NCBI GenBank assembly: GCA_027047745.1
Contig: JALTUB010000152.1
Span: forward strand, 1-6,123
DNA from: Sulfurimonas sp.
GTDB lineage: Bacteria > Campylobacterota > Campylobacteria > Campylobacterales > Sulfurimonadaceae
DNA length: 6,123 nucleotides
Direction of reading: 5' to 3'
The notes under the pieces are model-generated. The model made no database searches. It was not told the DNA's origin and saw only the letters and a list, made by a program, of their open reading frames with translations. Both the position numbers and the translations under genes were made by a program. Of this stretch, positions 1 through 5,119 are shown one piece after another (position 1 is the first letter of the stretch; every line of letters begins with the position of its first letter).

Positions 1-1053
1 GATGATAGTATAAAATATATTGCAAATGAAAATGGATATATAGCTTTAGAAAATAATACTTATCTTGTCAAAACAGATGTTGGTGTTGATGAAATTAGTT
101 TTAAAACTACTGGTTCTATATCAACTGGGCTAGACTCTGATGTTTCAATAAATGTAACTGAAACAGATGCCATCAAAGATGCTGTTGGTACTGGTATGAA
201 TGTTGAGGTCACAGATATAGAGATAGATGGAAATGTTGGATCAAAGGCAACTGTAAAAGCACTTGTAGCAAGTATAGGTGGGCAAACTCATAGAACTGCA
301 ACAATCACAGCAGATAAACTTGATATTAATGTTCATAAGGGCATCGCTTATGGTAAAAACATACACATTACGAGACTTGAACATGGAAAAGTTTATGGTG
401 ATAGAGTTGATGTTATTCAAGCATTAGGTGGAGTTATAGAGGCTAAAGAGATAGATATTGATATATGTGCATCACATGTAAAAGCAACTGCATCACAAAG
501 AATAGAGATTAAAAAAATGCATGGTAGTGAAAACACATTTACTATCAATCCTCTTATAAGAAAAGATGCAAAATCTGGATTGAATGATAATAAAGATGAA
601 ATCAAGACGCTTAAAGTGGATGTAAATAAGATAAATAAAGATGTGCAAAAATATAAAAAACTTATTAAAGGTGGAACAGCCTCATTTATGGATATTAAAA
701 AAAGACTACTCCATTACAAAAAAAATGGTGTAAAAATGCCATCATCATTTGTTCAGAAGTATAAACAGTTTCAAAATATGCAGATAGAATTGAAGGATTT
801 AGAAGCAAGTCTAAAGATTAAAAATGAAAAATTAGAGTTACTATCTAGTAAAACAAAATCATTTCAAGATGATATACTAAATGCAAGAATTATCAATAGA
901 GACAGATGGAATGGGTTTAATGAAATAAAATTTAAGTTAGTTAAACCAGATATAGAACTAGTGTATAAGCCAAAAGAGGGTTCACTAGCTAAAATCTTTG
1001 GTCTTGTTGAGGTTGAAGAGGGTGTATTTAAAATCAAAGCTATGAAAGAGTAG
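1..1053 (+). CDS. FapA/DUF342-family beta-helix and coiled-coil protein, 5' end missing
   Basis: The frame is open from base 1 with no start in view, so this is the C-terminal 350 residues of a longer protein. The internal ATG at base 196 is not a credible start because the same repetitive sequence continues upstream of it. Visible residues 1-180 are short, regular beta-rich turns with alternating Val/Ile and recurrent Gly (for example DGNVGSKATV, HGKVYGDRV, LGGVIEAKEI), the pattern of the right-handed beta-helix in FapA/DUF342 proteins. Residues about 195-295 are charged and helical, rich in Lys, Glu and Leu, and probably form a coiled coil. Residues about 305-350 form a small beta-rich tail. 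FapA-family proteins have been linked to flagellar assembly or its regulation in some bacteria; their role in Campylobacterota is not settled as far as I know. No signal peptide or membrane segment is visible in this part. ruvA follows after 9 bases and is probably cotranscribed. The family call rests on pattern and on the neighbour ruvA, not on a search. Confidence 0.75.
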   Translation, partial: DDSIKYIANENGYIALENNTYLVKTDVGVDEISFKTTGSISTGLDSDVSINVTETDAIKDAVGTGMNVEVTDIEIDGNVGSKATVKALVASIGGQTHRTATITADKLDINVHKGIAYGKNIHITRLEHGKVYGDRVDVIQALGGVIEAKEIDIDICASHVKATASQRIEIKKMHGSENTFTINPLIRKDAKSGLNDNKDEIKTLKVDVNKINKDVQKYKKLIKGGTASFMDIKKRLLHYKKNGVKMPSSFVQKYKQFQNMQIELKDLEASLKIKNEKLELLSSKTKSFQDDILNARIINRDRWNGFNEIKFKLVKPDIELVYKPKEGSLAKIFGLVEVEEGVFKIKAMKE

Positions 1054-1062
1054 GTAATTAGG

Positions 1063-1629
1063 ATGATTGTAGGTTTAAAAGGTAAGATAGTATATAAAGA
1101 GCCAAGTTTTGTTCATGTTGATGTAAATGGCATAGTTTATGAAGTTTTTATATCTTTACAAACATTTTCAGCTCTTGGTAAAGATGATGTTTCATTACAT
1201 ACAACACATATTATAAGAGAAGATGCTCAACTTCTTTTTGGTTTTTTAGAAATGAGTGAGAAAAAAATGTTTTCGAGACTGATAAAGATAAACGGCGTTG
1301 GACCAAAGGTTGCCATGGCTATATGCTCTACTTATTCACCCTCACAATTTGCTACAGTTATTAACAACAAAGATATGAATGGTGTTAAAAAAGTACCTGG
1401 GATTGGTCCTAAGAGTGCAGGGCGTATTTTAGTTGAACTTGTTGGCTTTGATGAAGAGTTATTGACAAATGACAATAACTCTACATCGTCGTCATCTTTA
1501 GCATTTGCACAAGCAAGTGAAGCTCTTGAAGCATTAGGTTTCAAAAAAGACAAGATAGCTAAGGTTCTAAGCTCTTGCAGTTCAGATGACACATCTTCAT
1601 TAGTGAAAGAGGCTTTAAAACTTCTTTAA
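1063..1629 (+). CDS. ruvA: Holliday junction branch migration complex subunit RuvA
   Basis: RuvA binds four-way DNA junctions as a tetramer, loads the RuvB ATPase for branch migration and acts with the RuvC resolvase in recombinational repair in the cytoplasm. The 188-residue product is slightly shorter than E. coli RuvA (about 203) and has all three domains. The N-terminal OB fold spans residues 1-62, with the typical opening MIVGLKGKIV and the sequence REDAQLLFGF, where Glu53 and Asp54 match the acidic pin. Two helix-hairpin-helix motifs follow: INGVGPKVA (76-84) and VPGIGPKSAGRI (111-122). A Ser/Asn-rich flexible linker covers about 134-146, and the C-terminal RuvB-binding helical domain about 147-188 (EALEALGFKKDKI). 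The start ATG lies 9 bases after the upstream stop; an AGG at 1052-1054, overlapping that stop, gives a modest ribosome binding site. ruvB and ruvC are not adjacent. The gene ends in a candidate terminator shared with convergent rodA. Confidence 0.97.
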   Translation: MIVGLKGKIVYKEPSFVHVDVNGIVYEVFISLQTFSALGKDDVSLHTTHIIREDAQLLFGFLEMSEKKMFSRLIKINGVGPKVAMAICSTYSPSQFATVINNKDMNGVKKVPGIGPKSAGRILVELVGFDEELLTNDNNSTSSSSLAFAQASEALEALGFKKDKIAKVLSSCSSDDTSSLVKEALKLL

Positions 1630-1661
1630 AGTGCTGTGTAGCGTACTACACAAAACTTTTT
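1628..1661. terminator. Candidate terminator between convergent ruvA and rodA
   Basis: The inner stem TGTGTAG (1635-1641) pairs perfectly with CTACACA (1646-1652) around the tetraloop CGTA. A second stem, AAAGT (1628-1632) with ACTTT (1655-1659), lies outside it, separated by a 2x2 internal loop (GC/AA). T5 follows at 1657-1661 on the plus strand, partly within the outer stem. The position directly after the ruvA stop fits a Rho-independent terminator for the fapA-ruvA unit. The hairpin would also form in the leftward rodA transcript, where the T-run is weaker. The rodA stop codon (1648-1646) lies inside the stem. No folding energy was computed. Confidence 0.55.
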
Positions 1662-2758
1662 GTCCCTCTAACATCATACAAATCTTTATATCTAAATGCA
1701 ATAAGATTTTGCATGATGGCAAAAAGTACCATAAAGTTTAAAAAGCTACTTCCTCCATAACTAAACATGGGAAGAGGGACTCCAACAACAGGGGCATAAC
1801 CTATAGTCATAGATATATTTACTCCCATGTATATAAAAATCATAAATGAGATAGAGACAGTAACAACCTTGATAAAATAATCTTTGTTGAAAATACTAAG
1901 ACTAAAAAGATGTAGTATAAGTGTGACATAGAGTAAAATAAGTCCTAAAGCACCTAAAAATCCTGTTCTCTCTACAACAAATGCAAAAATGAAATCACTA
2001 GTAGCAATAGGTAAAAAACGCATTTGCGTTTGTGTAGCTTCTTCTTTGTCTTTTCCAAACCAGCCACCTGAGCCAATAGCGATTATAGATTGTTGCACAT
2101 GATATGATGGTTTTTCACTTAAAAAATCTGTTATTCTTGTCCTTTGATAATCATGAAGTACAAATTTGTAGGCAAGAGGAGAGAATATAATAACTATAGC
2201 AAATATAAATACCCATATCTTCCAATAAACTCCTATATAAAATAAAACACTATATCCAATAAGGAGTAAAACCATGGCAGTACCTAAGTCTGGTTCTTTT
2301 GCGATTAGAACAAATGGAAGAAGTATATATAAACTAAGTCTTAAAAAATCTTTTACTCCATAACCACCAAAGGCAGGAGGTTTCTTGCTTATCAGATATG
2401 CTAACATCAATATTAGTGCAGGTTTTACAAACTCTGATGGTTGTATAGTTGCGTTTATAAATGGAATATCTATCCATCTTTGCGCTCCAAGACGGGAGTG
2501 TCCAAAAAACTCAACTGCTATAAGTAGTCCAATGTTTAACCAGTATATAAGTGGAATAAGCCAACTCATACGCCTTATAGGCAATAAAAAAATACCAAGA
2601 TATGTTAAAGCTGCAACACCTACATAAGCTAATTGTTTATCAGCTAAAGCAGGAACTACCTCTCCTATAAGCCAATTGGAAATTATTACTAAAGGTATGA
2701 CTAATATTATAGAAAAAAAGTCAAATTGTGCTAAAATACTTTTATCAAATCTCCACAA
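1646..2758 (-). CDS. rodA: SEDS-family peptidoglycan glycosyltransferase RodA (MrdB)
   Basis: RodA polymerises lipid II into glycan strands during cell elongation, working in the inner membrane with a class B PBP (PBP2) and the MreBCD elongasome. Translated from TTG at 2758 the protein has 370 residues, the usual RodA length, and begins MWRFDKSILAQFDFF. It has about ten hydrophobic segments. SEDS signatures in order are RLGAQRWI (89-96), QPSEF (106-110), EPDLGTA (155-161), SYHVQQSIIAIGSGGWFGK (218-236), FLPIATSDFIFA (248-259) and VPLPMFSYGGSS (327-338). Asp255 in the TSDFIF motif matches the catalytic Asp of characterised RodA proteins. The frame stays open 48 codons further upstream, but that would run into rluD, whereas the TTG has GGAG 8 bases before it. 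RodA is preferred over FtsW on N-terminal form and on the rluD neighbour, as with C. jejuni mrdB. It is transcribed away from rluD and converges on ruvA. Confidence 0.93.
   Translation of the reverse strand: MWRFDKSILAQFDFFSIILVIPLVIISNWLIGEVVPALADKQLAYVGVAALTYLGIFLLPIRRMSWLIPLIYWLNIGLLIAVEFFGHSRLGAQRWIDIPFINATIQPSEFVKPALILMLAYLISKKPPAFGGYGVKDFLRLSLYILLPFVLIAKEPDLGTAMVLLLIGYSVLFYIGVYWKIWVFIFAIVIIFSPLAYKFVLHDYQRTRITDFLSEKPSYHVQQSIIAIGSGGWFGKDKEEATQTQMRFLPIATSDFIFAFVVERTGFLGALGLILLYVTLILHLFSLSIFNKDYFIKVVTVSISFMIFIYMGVNISMTIGYAPVVGVPLPMFSYGGSSFLNFMVLFAIMQNLIAFRYKDLYDVRGTKSFV
2729..2737 (+). promoter_or_regulatory. Candidate extended -10 promoter for the rluD-flpA-trmB operon
   Basis: The plus strand reads TGCTAAAAT, one mismatch from TGnTATAAT. 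It lies inside the first codons of divergent rodA, so a start near 2744 would give a leader of about 65 bases. TATTTT at 2774-2779 is a weaker alternative that would give a leader of about 20 bases. No clear -35 box is seen for either. Confidence 0.27.
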
Positions 2759-2766
2759 GTAAATAA

Positions 2767-2770
2767 CTCC
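2767..2770 (-). promoter_or_regulatory. Ribosome binding site GGAG deciding the TTG start of rodA
   Basis: On the minus strand GGAG is followed by 8 bases and then TTG at 2758-2756. This site supports the unusual TTG initiation codon and a 370-residue RodA. No ATG or GTG with a comparable site lies nearby in the same frame. Confidence 0.75.
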
Positions 2771-2786
2771 AAATATTTTTAAGAGA

Positions 2787-2795
2787 ATTGTAACA
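2787..2795 (-). promoter_or_regulatory. Candidate extended -10 promoter for rodA
   Basis: The minus strand reads TGTTACAAT, which matches the extended -10 pattern TGnTATAAT with one mismatch in the hexamer. Transcription would start near 2781-2780, about 10 bases before the GGAG, giving a short leader of about 22 bases. No -35 box is visible, which is common for housekeeping promoters in Campylobacterota. The position in a 50-base divergent spacer supports the call, but A+T-rich DNA gives such matches by chance. Confidence 0.4.
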
Positions 2796-2808
2796 TAAAG
2801 GTTAGTAA

Positions 2809-3783
2809 ATGATAGAAGTAAAAGAGTATATTTGTGAAAATATAGAGCGTTTAGATACATTTTTAGCAACGCAAATAGGACAAACCCGTTCTCAAATAGC
2901 ACAGTTAATAAAAAAAGATTGTGTTTGGGTTGATAAAAAGTTAGTGTCTCGTCCAGGTGTTAAATTGAAATTAAATCAGACTGTAAAAGTTGAATTTCCA
3001 CAACATAAGGAGAAAAAAGCATTAGAAGTTAATTTTGATGTTGAGATACTTTATGAAGATGATGATGTTTTAGTTATAAATAAGCCTAGTGGTGTAACAG
3101 TACATCCTGCCCCTAGCGTAAAAGAGGCAACTCTTGTTGATTGGTTAAAACATAAAGGTATTAGACTCTCTACAATAAGTGGTGAAGAGAGACATGGGAT
3201 TGTCCATCGTTTAGATAAAGGCACAAGTGGAACTATGGTAGTTGCAAAAAATAATGTAGCACATGAATTTTTGTCTAAACAGCTTCAAGATAAAAGTATG
3301 GGTAGGTATTATATAGCAGTAGTTTCACCACCTTTAAAAGATGATATAACTGTCATAGAGTCTAATATCGGTAGAAGTTCAAATAACAGACTAAAAATGG
3401 CATGTGGTTTAGAACATGGAAAATATGCTAAAACTATGTTTAAACAACTTGCACTTAGCTCTGATGAAAAAGCACAGTTGATAGCCTGTAAACTTTTTAC
3501 TGGAAGAACACATCAGATTCGTGTTCATTTAGAGAGTATTAATCGTCATATATTGGGTGATCATATATATGCTTTAAGCCCTAAAGTAGAGAAATCGGAA
3601 CGAATTTTGCTTCATGCATACATAATATATTTCATACATCCTACTAGCAATAAGAAGTTGTATTTTACAGCAAAATTTGATGATGTTATGAAAGAGAACA
3701 TAGATAAAAAATTTAACTTGGAGAGTATAAATGAAATTATGGAAACTGACACTATTATTAACAGCTTCACTATTACTGATTAG
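2809..3783 (+). CDS. rluD: RluA-family 23S rRNA pseudouridine synthase, RluD type
   Basis: The enzyme isomerises uridine to pseudouridine in rRNA; RluD itself modifies 1911, 1915 and 1917 in helix 69 of 23S rRNA. The 324-residue product is close to E. coli RluD in length. An S4 RNA-binding domain covers about 13-60 (RLDTFLATQIGQTRSQIAQL is its first helices), and the catalytic domain runs from about 78 to 290. Motifs seen are VLVINKPSGVTVHP (87-100), the catalytic loop GIVHRLDKGTSGTMVVAK (130-147) with nucleophile Asp136, and GRTHQIRVH (232-240). GIVHRLDK and MVVAK resemble RluD more than RluC, but exact target bases cannot be read from the sequence. The loop has Gly138 where RluD usually has Asp. 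AAAGG (2797-2801) lies 7 bases before the ATG. The last 17 or so codons overlap the start of the downstream lipoprotein gene by 53 bases in another frame, implying cotranscription. Confidence 0.9.
   Translation: MIEVKEYICENIERLDTFLATQIGQTRSQIAQLIKKDCVWVDKKLVSRPGVKLKLNQTVKVEFPQHKEKKALEVNFDVEILYEDDDVLVINKPSGVTVHPAPSVKEATLVDWLKHKGIRLSTISGEERHGIVHRLDKGTSGTMVVAKNNVAHEFLSKQLQDKSMGRYYIAVVSPPLKDDITVIESNIGRSSNNRLKMACGLEHGKYAKTMFKQLALSSDEKAQLIACKLFTGRTHQIRVHLESINRHILGDHIYALSPKVEKSERILLHAYIIYFIHPTSNKKLYFTAKFDDVMKENIDKKFNLESINEIMETDTIINSFTITD
3720..3723 (+). promoter_or_regulatory. Ribosome binding site for the FlpA-like gene, inside rluD
   Basis: GGAG followed by 7 bases and ATG at 3731. It lies in the rluD coding region and supports initiation 53 bases before the rluD frame ends, instead of at a start after the rluD stop. 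Confidence 0.7.
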
Positions 3784-3790
3784 TGGTTGT
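3731..3790 (+). other. Signal peptide and lipobox coding segment of the FlpA-like protein, mostly overlapping rluD
   Basis: Codons 1-20 encode a basic N-end, a Leu-rich core and the lipobox ending at Cys20. Cleavage by signal peptidase II before Cys20 is predicted. Bases 3731-3783 also encode the last residues of RluD (from about MET at 311 to the C-terminus) in another frame, so the same DNA specifies both a secretion signal and an enzyme tail. Confidence 0.8.
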
Positions 3791-5119
3791 GCAGGAGTTA
3801 ATCCTTTACCAAAAGATGAGGTCGTTGTAGATTCAACACTACCTGTTGTTACTTTAACTGATAATGGTGTAGTTGCTGATATGCAAGCAGTTGCATTTGA
3901 GTGGAAAAGTCTTAAAGACCCTAGAGTTAAAGGGATATATGTTTATAAAAGTTCTCCTGATAAAAATGGAATTATGGGAGAATTAGAAGAGTATAAAACA
4001 ATAAAAAATAGATTTACAACACACTATACAGACGAGGATATAAATCCAGGTACACAATATAATTATCAGTTTAAAACTTTTAGTAAAAATGCTGAGGGAA
4101 GACCTAGTAAACTTATTACTGTTAATTCCTTGCCTGTTTTAGAGTCTGTATCGTGGATATATGCTCAAACTGATATGCCTAGAACTGCTAAAATTATCTG
4201 GAGACCACATGCAAATCAGAGTGTAAAAGAGTATATTTTAGAGAGAAAAACTCTTCAAGAAGAAGAGTGGGATAAATTGGCTACTATCAAAGGACGCTTA
4301 AATGCAGAGTATATTGATACTGACCTAAAAGATAATTATGTTTATGATTATCGTATAAGAGTTAAAACTTATGCAGGAATTATATCTGCTCCTAGTAAAG
4401 TTGTTAAGGTAATCACAAAAGCTTTGCCTACAAGTGTAGCAAGTATAAAAGCAACTGTAAATCTACCAAAGGCAATTAAAGTTACATGGGAGCCAACTAA
4501 AGTTAAAGATTTTAAGATTTATAATGTTTATAGAGCTCAAAGTGTTGATGGAAGTTATGACCTTGTAGCAACACTTTATAATCCAGTGTTTAATGATAAT
4601 AAAATCCAAGAAGATGGAAAAAGCTATTTTTATAGAGTAGGTGTTGTAGATAAAGATGGACTTGAGTCAGAGCATGAAAAAATTTCTATCCAAGGTATGT
4701 CACTTCCAAAACCTGCAGCTCCTGCTGTTATAAATGCTAATATAGTTGGGCATAAAGCAGAAATAGTATGGAATAAGGTTGACCCTAGAACTGTAAGTTA
4801 TACAGTTGTTAAAAAGTCTAAAAAAGGCTGGTTTGATGAAAGTGTAAATGAATTTACCGACATCAAAAGAAAGAAGTTTGTTGATTCTAATCTTGAAGAT
4901 AGCACTTCATATACTTATGTTGTTTATGCTGTTGATAAATATGGTCTAAAATCAAAACCAAGTATTGCAATAAAATTTAAAACAAAAGAGTCAGATAAAA
5001 AGATGAAAGCATCACAAATAGAACCTAAAAAAGAGGTTAATGTCTCAGCTGTATCCAATACGGGAAAAACTACAGAAGTTATCTCTCCTGTTTCAGACTT
5101 AGATGTAAGTGAAAATTAA
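3731..5119 (+). CDS. flpA: FlpA-like lipoprotein with four fibronectin type III domains
   Basis: The 462-residue product starts with a lipoprotein signal peptide (Lys2/Lys5, hydrophobic core 6-16) and the lipobox LISGC with Cys20. Ala at +2 is not an inner-membrane retention residue by the E. coli rule, so the outer membrane is the likely site. Four FN3-like units follow with a regular period: strand-B Trp at 58, 157, 253 and 347 (94-99 apart), each matched 46-52 residues later by a Y-x-Y pair (110/112, 205/207, 299/301, 394/396). A Lys-rich, low-complexity tail covers about 418-462. Domain content, the place between rluD and trmB, and the motif WRPH (157-160) match C. jejuni FlpA (Cj1279c), a fibronectin-binding adhesin of about 410 residues; the tail makes this one longer. 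In an environmental species host adhesion may not be its function, and an envelope role is possible. The gene overlaps rluD by 53 bases and shares one base with trmB. Confidence 0.85.
   Translation: MKLWKLTLLLTASLLLISGCAGVNPLPKDEVVVDSTLPVVTLTDNGVVADMQAVAFEWKSLKDPRVKGIYVYKSSPDKNGIMGELEEYKTIKNRFTTHYTDEDINPGTQYNYQFKTFSKNAEGRPSKLITVNSLPVLESVSWIYAQTDMPRTAKIIWRPHANQSVKEYILERKTLQEEEWDKLATIKGRLNAEYIDTDLKDNYVYDYRIRVKTYAGIISAPSKVVKVITKALPTSVASIKATVNLPKAIKVTWEPTKVKDFKIYNVYRAQSVDGSYDLVATLYNPVFNDNKIQEDGKSYFYRVGVVDKDGLESEHEKISIQGMSLPKPAAPAVINANIVGHKAEIVWNKVDPRTVSYTVVKKSKKGWFDESVNEFTDIKRKKFVDSNLEDSTSYTYVVYAVDKYGLKSKPSIAIKFKTKESDKKMKASQIEPKKEVNVSAVSNTGKTTEVISPVSDLDVSEN

Noticed and set aside
417..605. Minus-strand open frame of 62 codons
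   Set aside because: It lies wholly antisense to the FapA-like gene, has no ribosome binding site I can see, and its apparent protein follows from the complementary codon pattern.
196..1053. ATG at 196 as the start of the first gene
   Set aside because: The frame is open to base 1 and the same Gly/Val-rich beta-helix pattern continues upstream, so the gene enters from outside the window.
1467..1499. TCG/TCA repeats in ruvA as a possible phase-variable tract
   Set aside because: Only a few imperfect Ser codons encode the flexible linker between RuvA domains II and III; the repeat is too short and is in triplets, so slippage would not shift the frame.
1332..1592. Minus-strand open frame of 86 codons
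   Set aside because: It is antisense to the conserved helix-hairpin-helix region of ruvA, and its sequence resembles no family I know.
2385..2627. Plus-strand open frame of 80 codons
   Set aside because: It is antisense to conserved RodA motifs, including RLGAQRWI and QPSEF, so the sequence is explained by rodA.
3773..3783. Frameshift or sequencing error merging rluD and the lipoprotein gene
   Set aside because: Both frames are complete: the lipoprotein has its own ribosome binding site, ATG, signal peptide and lipobox, and RluD has a full catalytic domain of normal length.
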